Below, one piece after another: positions 51,732 to 60,725 of a stretch of DNA of 64,000 nt (position 1 is the first letter of the stretch; every line of letters starts with the position of its first letter). The stretch spans positions 7,809,501 to 7,873,500 of the forward strand of contig NZ_CP107985.1 in the NCBI RefSeq assembly GCF_036108815.1, in the 5' to 3' direction. Position numbers and translations under genes: made by a program. The DNA is from Streptomyces sp. NBC_00353 (GTDB lineage: Bacteria > Actinomycetota > Actinomycetes > Streptomycetales > Streptomycetaceae). The notes under the pieces are model-generated. The model was given only the letters and a program-made list of their open reading frames with translations. It was not told the origin of the DNA and made no database searches.

Positions 51732-52559
51732 GTGTCGACGCCGTTCTATGTCTCACCTCAGCAGGCCATGGCCGACCGGGCGGAATACGCCCGGAAGGGC
51801 ATTGCCCGTGGTCGCAGCCTGGTTGTGCTGCAGTACGCCGACGGCATTGTGTTCGTCGGCGAGAACCCGTCCCGTGCGCTGCACAAGTTCAGCGAGATCT
51901 ATGACCGGATCGGTTTCGCCGCCGCCGGTAAGTACAACGAGTACGAGAATCTGCGCATCGGCGGTGTCCGGTACGCAGATCTGCGCGGATACACGTACGA
52001 CCGTGACGATGTGACGGCCCGCGGACTGGCCAACGTCTATGCGCAGACGCTGGGCACCATTTTCTCCAGTGCGGCCGAGAAGCCGTACGAGGTGGAGCTG
52101 GTGGTCGCCGAAGTGGGCGCCAGGCCCGAGGGCGACCAGATCTACCGGCTGCCGCACGACGGCTCGATCGTGGACGAGCACGGCTCCGTCGCGGTCGGCG
52201 GCAACGCGGAGCAGATCAGTACGTTCCTGGACCAGCGCCACCGTGACGGGATGACGCTGGCGGAGGCGCTCAAGCTGGCCGTGCAGGCGTTGTCCCGTGA
52301 TCCGAACGGGAGTGAGCGGGAGATCCCCGCCGAGCGTCTCGAGGTGGCGGTCCTGGACCGTACAAGGCCTCAGCAGCGGAAGTTCAAGCGGATCGTCGGG
52401 CGGCAGCTGGCGCGGCTGCTGGAGGCGGACGGTGGCTCCGCACCGACGGATGCCCCCTCCGACATCGAGGACGGTGAGGAGTCCGAGTCTTCCGCGAGCA
52501 CGACGGATGTCACCAAGTCCAGCGACTCCGGTGGCGACGTGGAGTCCTCGGGGAAGTAG
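51732..52559 (+). CDS. prcA: proteasome alpha subunit
   Basis: A 275-residue alpha subunit forming the outer, gated rings of the 20S particle. The start MSTPFYVSPQQAMADRAEYARKGIARGRSLVVLQYADGIVFVGEN fits actinobacterial PrcA; no propeptide cleavage is expected. The N-terminal residues gate the pore. The last 40 residues are a disordered, acidic, Ser-rich tail. GTG start. It is the second gene of the prcBA unit, whose message may begin upstream within the endonuclease region. Confidence 0.96.
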   Translation: MSTPFYVSPQQAMADRAEYARKGIARGRSLVVLQYADGIVFVGENPSRALHKFSEIYDRIGFAAAGKYNEYENLRIGGVRYADLRGYTYDRDDVTARGLANVYAQTLGTIFSSAAEKPYEVELVVAEVGARPEGDQIYRLPHDGSIVDEHGSVAVGGNAEQISTFLDQRHRDGMTLAEALKLAVQALSRDPNGSEREIPAERLEVAVLDRTRPQQRKFKRIVGRQLARLLEADGGSAPTDAPSDIEDGEESESSASTTDVTKSSDSGGDVESSGK

Positions 52560-52572
52560 TCCAGCGCTGTGC

Positions 52573-52612
52573 CTGTGCCCCGGTCCGCCGTTCCCGGTGG
52601 GCCGGGGCACAG
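52573..52612. terminator. terminator between prcA and the LacI gene
   Basis: Perfect 11-bp stem (52573-52583 with 52602-52612) with an 18-base loop, between convergent stops. Confidence 0.6.
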
Positions 52613-53644
52613 TCATGACCGGGGCGGCGGGGGCGCGGAGGAGCCGCGCACGACCAGGTGCACGGGCAGGCTCCCGGGTTCGGCCGGGCGGCCGTCCAGG
52701 ACGGCCAGCAGGGCGGTCATGCCGCGCTCGCCGACCTGTTCCGCGGGGAGCCGCACGGTGGTGAGTTCGGGTTCGACGGCGGTCGCCAGGGCCAGATCGT
52801 CGAAGCCGGTGACGGAGATGTCGTCGGGGACCCGGAGCCCGAGCCGGCGGGCCGCCTTGCAGGCGCCTGCGGCGAGGATGTCGTCGTCGCAGATGATCGC
52901 GGTCGGCCGGGGGCCGGGGGCGGCCAGCGCTTGCTCCGCGGCCTCCCGGCCGGCCCGCACGTCGAGCGCTGCCGGCACGGTCCGTACGACGGCGCCCGGC
53001 ACCCCCTGTAGGGCGTCGTGGACGGCCCGGGCCCGGACGGCGAAGGTCCAGGAGTCGATGGCCGACGCGAGGTGGATGAAGCGGCGGTGGCCGAGGGCGA
53101 GCAGATGGTCCGTCACCTGCCGCATGCCGTCGGCGATGTCGAGGTTGACGCGGGCCGCCACGCCCGTGTCCGCGGGGTCGCTGTCCAGCATGACCAGCGG
53201 CAGGTCTGCGCCGTGCAGGGCGCCGAGTGCGTCGGCGGCCATCGAGGAGGCGATGACTCCGTCGAGTGCGGCGCGGGCGGAGGCGAAGGGGTCCCGGGCC
53301 GGCCCCGTGCCGTCGGGGGAGGGGTACAGGACGACCCCGAAGCCGTGCTCGGCTGCGACCGCGGCGGCGCCGGTGTAGACACGGGCGAAGAACTCGTTCG
53401 TGAGGGCGGGGACGACCAGCAGCGCCGTCCTGGTGCGGCCGAGGCGGAGGCTGCGGGCGGCGAGATTCGGCCGGTAGCCGAGGTCCTGGGTGGCACTTCG
53501 GACACGCTCGGCGGTGGCCTCTGAGACCCTGCCCCGCCATTTGTCGCCCAGCACGAGGGAGACGGTGGCCTGCGAGACGCCTGCGGCCCGCGCGACGTCG
53601 CGGCTGGTGGGCCGGGCCGGGGCGGGCTGTGATGCGCTGGTCAC
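52613..53644 (-). CDS. LacI family transcriptional regulator
   Basis: A 343-residue LacI/GalR regulator. The N-terminal helix-turn-helix reads PTSRDVARAAGVSQATVSLVLGDKWRGRVSEATAERV. The rest is a periplasmic-binding-like effector domain with VNLDIADGMRQVTDHLLALGHRR, typical of sugar-responsive members. It is divergent from the MFS gene; a perfect 7-8-7 inverted repeat in the gap (53724-53745) is probably its operator. The effector is unknown. It interrupts the proteasome gene cluster. Confidence 0.92.
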   Translation of the reverse strand: MTSASQPAPARPTSRDVARAAGVSQATVSLVLGDKWRGRVSEATAERVRSATQDLGYRPNLAARSLRLGRTRTALLVVPALTNEFFARVYTGAAAVAAEHGFGVVLYPSPDGTGPARDPFASARAALDGVIASSMAADALGALHGADLPLVMLDSDPADTGVAARVNLDIADGMRQVTDHLLALGHRRFIHLASAIDSWTFAVRARAVHDALQGVPGAVVRTVPAALDVRAGREAAEQALAAPGPRPTAIICDDDILAAGACKAARRLGLRVPDDISVTGFDDLALATAVEPELTTVRLPAEQVGERGMTALLAVLDGRPAEPGSLPVHLVVRGSSAPPPPRS

Positions 53645-53723
53645 TGGGACCTCCGGACGGGTGCGGTGCTGATGCGTGCGACGAGGTGGACCTGTGGACT
53701 GGGCACATGGTACGTATGAACCT

Positions 53724-53745
53724 CGACGTTATACGTAAAACGTCG
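53724..53745. promoter_or_regulatory. operator candidate between LacI and MFS genes
   Basis: CGACGTT, 8 bases, AACGTCG: a perfect inverted repeat with the symmetric TACGTA at its centre (53732-53737). It lies 79 bases before the LacI start and 39 before the MFS start. Typical LacI/GalR site spacing. Confidence 0.6.
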
Positions 53746-53783
53746 GGCGTCGGAAGAACGTCCGAGAGAGATGGGGGCGAGAC

Positions 53784-55043
53784 ATGGCCGCGGGATATCT
53801 GGACATCCTCCGGGCGCGGCATGCCACCCGGCTGCTGGTCGGCACACTGGTGGGCCGGCTGCCCAGCGGCACCGCGCACATCGCGATCGTCCTGTTCACC
53901 CGTGCCGAGGGCGGCAGCTACACCCTCGCGGGGGCGCTCGCGGCGGTGTACGGCCTCTCCACGGCGGTGGGGCAGCCGCTGCTGGGCCGGGCCGTGGACC
54001 TCTACGGTCAGCCGCGCGTCCAGCTCCCCGCGTCCGTACTGTCCGCGCTGGGCATGGCCCTGCTCGCCCTGGCAGGCCTCGGATCGCTGCCGCTGGCCTA
54101 CGCGGCCGTGATCGTGGCCGGCGTCTGCACACCGCCGCTGGAGGGCGGTCTGCGGGCCCTGTGGCCGACGGTCCTGGGGCGCGAGGACCGGGTGCACCGC
54201 GCGTACGCCATGGACGCGGTGGCCCAGGAGGTCATGTTCACGGTGGGGCCGCTGCTGGTGACGGTGCTCGTCTCGCTCTGGTCGCCCGCCGCCGCGCTGC
54301 TCGTCATCAACGTGATCGGGGTGCTCGGGGCGCTCTCCGTGGTGGTCTCGGAGCCCTCCCGCACCTGGCGTTCGGCGCCCCGCGAGGCGCACTGGCTGGG
54401 CGCTCTGCGGTCACCGGGCCTGCTGGCGCTGCTCGGTTCCTTCTTCTTCGTCGGGCTCGCCCTGGGGTCGATCACGGTGGCGGGTGTCGCGTACGCCGAC
54501 GACCACGGCCGGGAGTCCGTGTACGGCTGGCTGATGGCCGCGCTCGGACTGGGCGCACTCCTCGGCGGCGTGGCGTACGGGGCGTGGCAGTGGGCCGGGG
54601 CGCCGGAGCGCAGGCTGCGGGTCATCGTCGCGCTGCTGGCACTCGGCTATCTGCCGCTGATGCTCACACCCGGGGTGGTGGCGATGACCGTACTGGCCGC
54701 GCTCGCCGGGGTGTTCCTGGCGCCCGCGATCGCGTGCTCGTTCATCGTGGTGGACCGGCATGCTCCGCGGGGCACGGTGACGGAGGCGTTCTCCTGGCTC
54801 GTGACGACGTTCGGGGTCGGCGCGGCGGCGGGAACGGCCTTGGCAGGCCCGGCCGTAGAGCTGGGCGGGACGGCGCAGGGCTTCGCCGTCGCGGGGGCCG
54901 GTGGGGTGGTTGCGCTGCTGGTTCTGCTGGCCACGGGAAGGGTCCTCGCAGTTCCCGGGCGTACGCCGGTTGCTGTGCGGGTATCGGAAAATGATCGAAA
55001 CGGTGCTGTCGAACCCGGTTTCAGCTCGGGCCATCAGGCGTAA
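53784..55043 (+). CDS. MFS transporter
   Basis: A 419-residue major facilitator with 12 predicted helices. The N-terminal half has GTLVGRLPSGTAHIAIVLF and the loop 2-3 motif (QPLLGRAVDLYGQPRVQ), matching the MFS motif A in part. It resembles predicted drug or sugar efflux proteins; the substrate is unknown. ATG has GAGAGATGGGGGCGAG upstream. The gene is divergent from the LacI gene and ends 9 bases before pafA, so pafA may be read from the same promoter. Confidence 0.9.
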   Translation: MAAGYLDILRARHATRLLVGTLVGRLPSGTAHIAIVLFTRAEGGSYTLAGALAAVYGLSTAVGQPLLGRAVDLYGQPRVQLPASVLSALGMALLALAGLGSLPLAYAAVIVAGVCTPPLEGGLRALWPTVLGREDRVHRAYAMDAVAQEVMFTVGPLLVTVLVSLWSPAAALLVINVIGVLGALSVVVSEPSRTWRSAPREAHWLGALRSPGLLALLGSFFFVGLALGSITVAGVAYADDHGRESVYGWLMAALGLGALLGGVAYGAWQWAGAPERRLRVIVALLALGYLPLMLTPGVVAMTVLAALAGVFLAPAIACSFIVVDRHAPRGTVTEAFSWLVTTFGVGAAAGTALAGPAVELGGTAQGFAVAGAGGVVALLVLLATGRVLAVPGRTPVAVRVSENDRNGAVEPGFSSGHQA

Positions 55044-55052
55044 TGTTCAGTC

Positions 55053-56414
55053 ATGGACCGCCGCATTTTCGGGCTGGAGAACGAGTACGGCGTCACGTGC
55101 ACGTTCAGGGGACAGCGCCGACTGTCTCCTGACGAAGTGGCGCGCTACCTCTTCCGCCGTGTTGTGTCATGGGGCCGCAGCAGCAATGTCTTTCTGCGGA
55201 ACGGCGCCCGCCTCTACCTCGACGTGGGATCGCATCCGGAATATGCAACCCCCGAATGCGACAATCTGACCGAGCTGGTCACCCACGACAAGGCAGGCGA
55301 GCGCATTCTCGAAGGCCTGCTCGTCGACGCCGAACGCCGCCTGCACGAGGAGGGAATCGCGGGCGACGTCTATCTCTTCAAGAACAACACCGATTCGGCG
55401 GGAAACTCCTACGGGTGTCACGAGAACTACCTCGTGGCGCGACACGGAGAATTCTCCCGGCTCGCGGACATCCTCATTCCCTTCCTCGTCACGAGGCAGC
55501 TGCTCTGCGGAGCGGGCAAGGTGCTGCAGACCCCGCGCGGCGCGGTCTACTGCGTCAGCCAGCGTGCCGAGCACATCTGGGAGGGCGTCAGTTCCGCGAC
55601 GACGCGCTCCCGTCCGATCATCAACACGCGCGACGAACCGCACGCCGACGCGGAGCGGTACCGCCGCCTCCATGTCATCGTCGGCGACTCGAACATGTCC
55701 GAGACGACGATGCTGCTCAAGGTCGGCGCGACGGACCTGGTGCTCCGGATGATCGAAGCGGGCACGGTGATGCGCGATCTGACACTGGAGAACCCGATCC
55801 GGGCGATCCGCGAGGTCAGCCACGACATCACGGGCCAGCGCAAGGTCCGCCTCGCCAGCGGCCGTGAGGCGTCGGCCATCGAGGTGCAGCGCGAGTACTA
55901 CGAGAAGGCCGCGGACTTCGTCGATCGCCGCGGCATCCGCACCGGCACCGTCGCCCAGGTCCTGGAACTGTGGGGCCGCACGCTCGACGCGATCGAGGCA
56001 GAGGACCTCGACCGGATCGACACCGAGATCGACTGGGTGATGAAGTACAGGCTCATCGAGCGGTACCGGGCCAAGCACAACATGACCATGTCGCATCCGC
56101 GGGTCGCCCAGATAGATCTCGCGTACCACGACATCCACCGTCGGCGCGGGCTGTACTACCTGCTGGAGCGGAAGGGGCAGGCCGCTCGTATCTGCAACGA
56201 CCTGAAGATCTTCGAGGGCAAGTCGGTGCCCCCGCAGACCACCCGGGCGCGGCTGCGCGGCGACTTCATCCGAAGGGCGCAGGAGCAGCGGCGGGACTTC
56301 ACCGTCGACTGGGTCCATCTCAAGCTCAACGACCAGGCGCAGCGCACGGTGTTGTGCAAGGATCCGTTCCGTTCGGTGGACGACCGAGTGGAGAAGCTGA
56401 TCGCGGGTATGTGA
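55053..56414 (+). CDS. pafA: Pup-protein ligase
   Basis: A 453-residue ligase of the same fold as Dop. It begins MDRRIFGLENEYGVTC, with conserved acidic residues in the ATP/Mg site, and has SNVFLRNGARLYLDVGSHPEYATPECD and YLFKNNTDSAGNSYGCHENYL. PafA uses ATP to form an isopeptide bond between the C-terminal Glu of Pup and a lysine of the target protein. It lies 9 bases behind the MFS gene with only a modest ribosome site. FKBP genes follow. Confidence 0.96.
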   Translation: MDRRIFGLENEYGVTCTFRGQRRLSPDEVARYLFRRVVSWGRSSNVFLRNGARLYLDVGSHPEYATPECDNLTELVTHDKAGERILEGLLVDAERRLHEEGIAGDVYLFKNNTDSAGNSYGCHENYLVARHGEFSRLADILIPFLVTRQLLCGAGKVLQTPRGAVYCVSQRAEHIWEGVSSATTRSRPIINTRDEPHADAERYRRLHVIVGDSNMSETTMLLKVGATDLVLRMIEAGTVMRDLTLENPIRAIREVSHDITGQRKVRLASGREASAIEVQREYYEKAADFVDRRGIRTGTVAQVLELWGRTLDAIEAEDLDRIDTEIDWVMKYRLIERYRAKHNMTMSHPRVAQIDLAYHDIHRRRGLYYLLERKGQAARICNDLKIFEGKSVPPQTTRARLRGDFIRRAQEQRRDFTVDWVHLKLNDQAQRTVLCKDPFRSVDDRVEKLIAGM

Positions 56415-56539
56415 GCCGGCGCAGGACGCGCCTCGGCACTTGTGCGACTCGGGCCCCGTACGTCCTCGTACGGGGCCCTGTGCACGCCCTAGAGTGTCGG
56501 GGACTCAACCATCTGTGTCGTCTGAGATCTGAGGAACCA

Positions 56540-57475
56540 GTGCGCCGACTTGCCGCCCTTCTCGTTGTCCCCCTGCTGCTGTTGACGGCGGCGTGCGGTG
56601 GCGACGGCAAGGGCTCCGACTCCGCCTCGAAGAACGGATTCCCCGCGATCACCGCGGGTGCGAAGTTCGGCGAGAAGCCAACCTTGTCCAAGGGACAGGG
56701 CGATCCGCCCAAGGAGCTGAAGACGCAGGTCATCAGTGAGGGCGATGGCGCGAAGCTCAAGAACGGCGACGCGATCCAGGTCAACTACCTCGGACAGGCG
56801 TGGGACTCCACCAAGCCGTTCGACAACAGTTTCGACCGCAAGCAGCCCTTCGATCTGACGCTCGGTGCGGGCATGGTCATCAAGGGCTGGGACCAGGGCC
56901 TCCTCGGCCAGAAGGTCGGCAGCCGTGTCGAGCTGGTCATTCCGCCGGACCTCGGTTACGGCCCGCAGGGCCAGGGCGACATCAAGCCGAACGCCACCCT
57001 CGTCTTCGTCGTGGACATCCTGAAGGCGACGCAGATCCCGGCGTCCGCCAAGGGCACCGAGGTCGCCCAGGACAACGTCGACCTGCCGAAGGTGGGCACC
57101 AACACCGACGGCAAGGCGCCGTCCGTCAAGATCCCGGAGAAGACCGACCCGCCGAAGAAGCTGGTCTCCAACTACATCCTGGAGTCCAACGGGGACGTCA
57201 TCAAGGAGACCGACAGCGTCGTCGTGAACTACGTGGGCCTGCTGTGGAAGGACGGGAAGACGTTCGACAGCACCTACGCCCAGGGCAAGACCCAGACCTT
57301 CCCGCTGGCCCAGGTCACCCTCAAGGGCCTGAAGAACGGTCTGATCGGCAAGAAGATCGGCAGCCGTGTCCTGCTGGTCATCCCGCCGGACCAGGCGTTC
57401 GGCGACAAGGCGCAGCAGTCCATCCCCGCCAATTCCACCCTGGTGTTCGCCGTGGACCTGCTGGCAAAGATGTAA
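56540..57475 (+). CDS. FKBP-type peptidyl-prolyl isomerase, lipoprotein with two FKBP domains
   Basis: A 311-residue membrane-anchored isomerase. The signal peptide ends in the lipobox LLTAACGG, so lipidation at Cys is expected on the outer face. Two FKBP domains follow (about 60-160 and 205-310): the first has VNYLGQAWDSTKPFDNSF, GMVIKGWDQGLLGQKVGSRVELVIPP and LVFVVDIL; the second repeats VNYVGLLWKDGKTFDSTY and LLVIPPDQAFGDKA. It probably helps fold exported proteins. GTG at 56540 has GAGGAA upstream. The next gene encodes the cytoplasmic FKBP. Confidence 0.93.
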   Translation: MRRLAALLVVPLLLLTAACGGDGKGSDSASKNGFPAITAGAKFGEKPTLSKGQGDPPKELKTQVISEGDGAKLKNGDAIQVNYLGQAWDSTKPFDNSFDRKQPFDLTLGAGMVIKGWDQGLLGQKVGSRVELVIPPDLGYGPQGQGDIKPNATLVFVVDILKATQIPASAKGTEVAQDNVDLPKVGTNTDGKAPSVKIPEKTDPPKKLVSNYILESNGDVIKETDSVVVNYVGLLWKDGKTFDSTYAQGKTQTFPLAQVTLKGLKNGLIGKKIGSRVLLVIPPDQAFGDKAQQSIPANSTLVFAVDLLAKM

Positions 57476-57518
57476 GACTGTCCCGGTTGTCCAGTTCATC
57501 ATTTGGAGGAGCAGTTCA

Positions 57519-57890
57519 GTGAGCATCGAGAAGCCCGAGATCGACTTCCCGGGTGGCGAGCCGCCGGCCGACCTGGAGATCAAGGACATCTGGGAGGGCG
57601 ACGGCGCGGTCGCCAAGGCCGGCGACATGGTCAAGGTCCACTACGTGGGCGTGGCCTTCTCCACCGGCGAGGAGTTCGACGCTTCCTGGAACCGCGGCAC
57701 CCCGCTGCAGTTCCAGCTCGGTGTCGGTCAGGTCATCTCCGGCTGGGACCAGGGCGTGCAGGGCATGAAGGTCGGCGGCCGTCGCCAGCTGACCATCCCG
57801 GCGCACCTCGCCTACGGTGACCGCGGCGCCGGCGGCCGTATCGCCCCGGGCGAGACGCTGATCTTCGTCTGCGACCTGGTCGCCGTCTGA
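57519..57890 (+). CDS. FKBP-type peptidyl-prolyl cis-trans isomerase
   Basis: A 123-residue single-domain cytoplasmic FKBP. Residues seen: VKVHYVGVAFSTGEEFDASW, GQVISGWDQGVQGMKVGGRRQLTIPAHLAYG, and FVCDLVAV, which together complete the active-site pocket. It catalyses proline cis-trans isomerisation and would bind FK506/rapamycin-like compounds. GTG start with GGAGGAG upstream. It is 43 bases behind the lipoprotein FKBP; a strong terminator follows. Confidence 0.95.
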   Translation: MSIEKPEIDFPGGEPPADLEIKDIWEGDGAVAKAGDMVKVHYVGVAFSTGEEFDASWNRGTPLQFQLGVGQVISGWDQGVQGMKVGGRRQLTIPAHLAYGDRGAGGRIAPGETLIFVCDLVAV

Positions 57891-57909
57891 TCCGTCCCCG
57901 GACGCATCA

Positions 57910-57941
57910 CGAGGGCCCGTGCTGGACTGCACGGGCCCTCG
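57910..57941 (+). terminator. terminator after the FKBP gene
   Basis: Perfect 13-bp stem (57910-57922 with 57929-57941), loop TGGACT, followed by TTCCG. Starts 20 bases after the stop. Confidence 0.8.
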
Positions 57942-58028
57942 TTCCGTACGGCGTGGGCCCTCGCTTTTGTCCGGACACCCGGGAGCGGTACGGTCGATCG
58001 TCGTAGAGCAAGTAGAAAAGGGGCGTCG

Positions 58029-58982
58029 ATGGCCATTGCCAAGGCCGAGCGGCTGATGAACCTGGCGCTGTGCCTGCTGGGGACCCGGCGCCCGCTCAGC
58101 AAGCGCGAGCTGCGCGGGTCCATCGAGGCGTACCTGGAAGCGGGCTCCGACGACGCCTTCAACCGGATGTTCGAGCGCGACAAGGACGATCTGCGCGAGC
58201 TCGGTCTGGTCATCGAGACCGTGGAGAACCTGGACGGCGACACCGGCTATCTGGCCCGCCGGGACAGCAACCGGCTGCCGCCGATCACGCTGGACGCCGA
58301 GGAGGCCGCGGCCCTCGGTCTGGCCGCGAAGGTCTGGCAGCAGGCCCGGCTCGCCGGCGCGGCCAGCGGTGCGCTGCAGAAGCTGCGGGCCGCGGGGATG
58401 CCGGAGGCCGAGGACGCGTACGAGGTGCACAGCGCGCTCGAACCCCGCATTCCGGTGCATGAGACCGCGTTCGAGCCGCTGATGCTGGCGTGCCGCGACC
58501 GCCGTCCGGTCACCTTCGACTACCGCAAGGCCAACGCCGCCCGGCCCGAGCAGCGCCAGGTCGAGCCCTGGACGCTGGAGTGCTGGCGCGGGCACTGGTA
58601 CCTGGCGGGCTGGGACCGGGACCGTGGCGCCGAGCGGGTGTTCCGGCTGTCCCGGATCACCGGCCGGGTCCGCTCGCGGGCCGGGGCCTTCACCGCCGAG
58701 GTGCCCGACGTGGTGACCGTCCGGGAGACCGTGGAGAGCTGGGCCGGGGAGACGGCGACCCGGACCGCGCTGATCAGGCTGCGGTCGGGTTCCGGCTACC
58801 CGCTGCGGTCGCGCGCGATATCCGTGCGGGAACTCGGAGACGGCTGGGACGAGTTGGAGATCCCGTACGGACACGGTCTGGACGCCTGGCTCGTCGAGTT
58901 CGGCCCGGACGTCGTCGTGCGGGAACCCGCGGATCTGCGGGCCGATGTGGTGGACCGGCTGCGCGCCGTGGCCAAGGACTGA
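58029..58982 (+). CDS. pafB: WYL-domain transcriptional regulator PafB
   Basis: A 317-residue regulator with an N-terminal winged helix (KAERLMNLALCLLGTRRPLSKRELR), a central WYL domain (HWYLAGWDRDRGAERVFRLSRI) and a WCX C-terminal region. In mycobacteria PafB/PafC form a complex that activates the LexA-independent DNA damage response; this is not shown for this strain. ATG start with AAAGGGGCG upstream. It is followed by pafC, which starts 14 bases after. Confidence 0.93.
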   Translation: MAIAKAERLMNLALCLLGTRRPLSKRELRGSIEAYLEAGSDDAFNRMFERDKDDLRELGLVIETVENLDGDTGYLARRDSNRLPPITLDAEEAAALGLAAKVWQQARLAGAASGALQKLRAAGMPEAEDAYEVHSALEPRIPVHETAFEPLMLACRDRRPVTFDYRKANAARPEQRQVEPWTLECWRGHWYLAGWDRDRGAERVFRLSRITGRVRSRAGAFTAEVPDVVTVRETVESWAGETATRTALIRLRSGSGYPLRSRAISVRELGDGWDELEIPYGHGLDAWLVEFGPDVVVREPADLRADVVDRLRAVAKD

Positions 58983-58996
58983 GGGGGACCGTATTC

Positions 58997-59953
58997 ATGG
59001 CGACGAACGCGATCGACCAGACACGCCGGATGCTGTCCCTGGTGACGTATCTGCGGGAGCGCCCCGGCGCCCATGTGCAGGACGTCGCCCGTGCGTTCGG
59101 GATCACCGAGGACGAGCTGATCTCGGACCTCGACGTGCTCCCCATGTGCGGGACGAGTTTCCGCGGCGGCGACCTGCTGGACATCGACACCGACGGTGAC
59201 CGGATCTGGTGGCACAACCCGGACGACGTGGCCGAGCCGCTGCGGCTCGCGGCCGACGAGGCGACGGCTCTTCTGGTAGCCGCGCGCGCCGTGGCCACGC
59301 TGCCGGGGCTGCGGGAGAGCGACCGGCAGGCGCTGCTGCGGGCCACCGCCAAACTGGAGACGGCGGCCGGTGAGACGGCGGCGGCGAGCTCCCGGCTCTC
59401 GGTCACCTTCGAGGCGGAGGGCGGCGTCTTCGCCGATGTCGACCGGGCGATCTCCGAGCGGCGCAGGCTGTGGCTGCGGTACTACTCGCCCGCGCGCGAC
59501 GAGCTCACCGAGCGTGAGGTGGACCCGATCCGGCTGTTCGCCGTGGGGCACACGTACATGGAGGCCTGGTGCCGGCTCTCCGAGGACCGTCGTACGTTCC
59601 GGCTCGACCGGGTCGCCGAGATCCGGCTGCTGGACGAGCCGTCCGCACCCCCGGAGCTGGAGCTGCGGGATCTCTCCGAGGGGCTGGTGCAGCCGGCGGC
59701 CGAGGATCCCGAGGTCGTGATCGAGGTGGGACCCGGTGGCCGCTGGGTCGCCGAGTACTACCCGCACGACAGCGCGGAGGAGCTGGCCGACGGCGGACTG
59801 CGGATCACGTTGCGCACCCCCGATCCGGCCTCGCTGCGCAGGCTTGCGCTACGGCTCGGAGGGGAAGGGCGCATCGTCGCCCCGCAGGAGCTGGCGCAGA
59901 GCGCGCGGCAGGCGGCACGGGCGGCGCTGGCCGCCTATGACGGCCCGGCCTGA
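58997..59953 (+). CDS. pafC: WYL-domain transcriptional regulator PafC
   Basis: A 318-residue paralogue of PafB. N-terminal HTH (RRMLSLVTYLRERPGAHVQDVARAFGITEDELISDL), then a WYL domain (VGHTYMEAWCRLSEDRRTFRLDRVAEIRLLD). Here the WYL tripeptide is replaced by YMEAWC, a known PafC-type variation. It acts with PafB. ATG at 58997 with GGGGGA upstream. The next gene, a small zinc-ribbon protein, starts 18 bases later, so the pafBC message may continue. Confidence 0.92.
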   Translation: MATNAIDQTRRMLSLVTYLRERPGAHVQDVARAFGITEDELISDLDVLPMCGTSFRGGDLLDIDTDGDRIWWHNPDDVAEPLRLAADEATALLVAARAVATLPGLRESDRQALLRATAKLETAAGETAAASSRLSVTFEAEGGVFADVDRAISERRRLWLRYYSPARDELTEREVDPIRLFAVGHTYMEAWCRLSEDRRTFRLDRVAEIRLLDEPSAPPELELRDLSEGLVQPAAEDPEVVIEVGPGGRWVAEYYPHDSAEELADGGLRITLRTPDPASLRRLALRLGGEGRIVAPQELAQSARQAARAALAAYDGPA

Positions 59954-59971
59954 ACGGATACCTGAGGAGAT

Positions 59972-60241
59972 ATGGGCAATATGTCTGTGGTGTCAGGTGT
60001 CCCGACTGTGGTGGTACCCGAGTCCGTACGGTTCCAGGCCGCCTGCCCCGACTGCCGCGGGCGCTTCGAGCTCGCGGCGGGCGCCCTGCGCCTCGCCATC
60101 GGCGCCAGCCGCCGCACGACGTTCTACTCCTTCACCTGCCCCGAGTGCGGAGCAGCCGTCCGCAAGCCGGCCGGGGAGCGGATCATTGAGCTCCTGACCG
60201 GCGGCGGCGTACGGACGCTCCGCCTCCACGCCGGGCTGTAG
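59972..60241 (+). CDS. small zinc-ribbon protein
   Basis: An 89-residue conserved hypothetical protein. Two CxxC knuckles, CPDC (about residue 25) and CPEC (about residue 56), can bind one zinc. Between them is a RRTTFYSFT stretch. No enzymatic motif is seen; a nucleic-acid or protein-binding role is only a guess. ATG has GAGGAGA upstream; the second ATG nine bases later is an alternative. It follows pafC by 18 bases and precedes a small membrane protein. Confidence 0.7.
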   Translation: MGNMSVVSGVPTVVVPESVRFQAACPDCRGRFELAAGALRLAIGASRRTTFYSFTCPECGAAVRKPAGERIIELLTGGGVRTLRLHAGL

Positions 60242-60285
60242 CACTCCGGACACCCGGCCCACCTAGACATATCGAGGCTCTGCGC

Positions 60286-60483
60286 ATGTTCTGGCCCATG
60301 CTCGCCATCGCCCTGGGGTTCCTCGGCATCGCCGTCCTCGGCGTGCTGGCCGTCAAGGTCTTCGTCGAGGCGCAGCGCCTGGGGCGCCAGGTGACCCACA
60401 CCACTCAGCGCATCAACCGGGCGGCCGAGGATCTCGAACGGGCCGCCACCGATCTTGCAGCCACCGGTGAATCCCTGCGGTAG
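60286..60483 (+). CDS. small single-pass membrane protein
   Basis: A 65-residue hypothetical protein. Residues 1-26 are a hydrophobic helix (FWPMLAIALGFLGIAVLGVLAVKV), followed by a basic-amphipathic helix rich in Arg, Thr and Glu (RLGRQVTHTTQRINRAAEDLERAATDL) that could form a coiled coil. Topology resembles TatA-like or DUF948-like proteins. No function known. It lies between the zinc-ribbon gene and tatA, on the same strand. Confidence 0.6.
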   Translation: MFWPMLAIALGFLGIAVLGVLAVKVFVEAQRLGRQVTHTTQRINRAAEDLERAATDLAATGESLR

Positions 60484-60613
60484 GCCAGGTCCTTCGGATC
60501 GGGCCGGTCGATCGGGGAGGGGCGCGGCCTCCAGTTTCTCAGGTTCGGAGGGTACGCTGCACTGGCGGCCCTGAGAGCGAGGCGTGGGCCGTAATCGCAA
60601 GGATGCATGGGTA

Positions 60614-60644
60614 TTGCCCTGCGTTTACTCCTGCGGGATACGAT
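60614..60644 (+). promoter_or_regulatory. candidate promoter of tatA
   Basis: TTGCCC at 60614-60619 and TACGAT at 60639-60644, 19 bases apart, 82 bases before the tatA ATG. Slightly long spacing, so only a candidate. The rest of 60484-60725 shows no gene. Confidence 0.35.
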
Positions 60645-60725
60645 CGCTGACAGTACGAAGATCGGACGTCTGTCCGACGTTCGATCAGCCCCACCCCTGC
60701 TGCCTCGGTGAGAAGGTACACGCAT

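Noticed and set aside
58997..59953. pafC as a frame starting at 58490 inside pafB
   Set aside because: The extra 169 residues overlap pafB in another frame; the WYL protein begins at ATG 58997.
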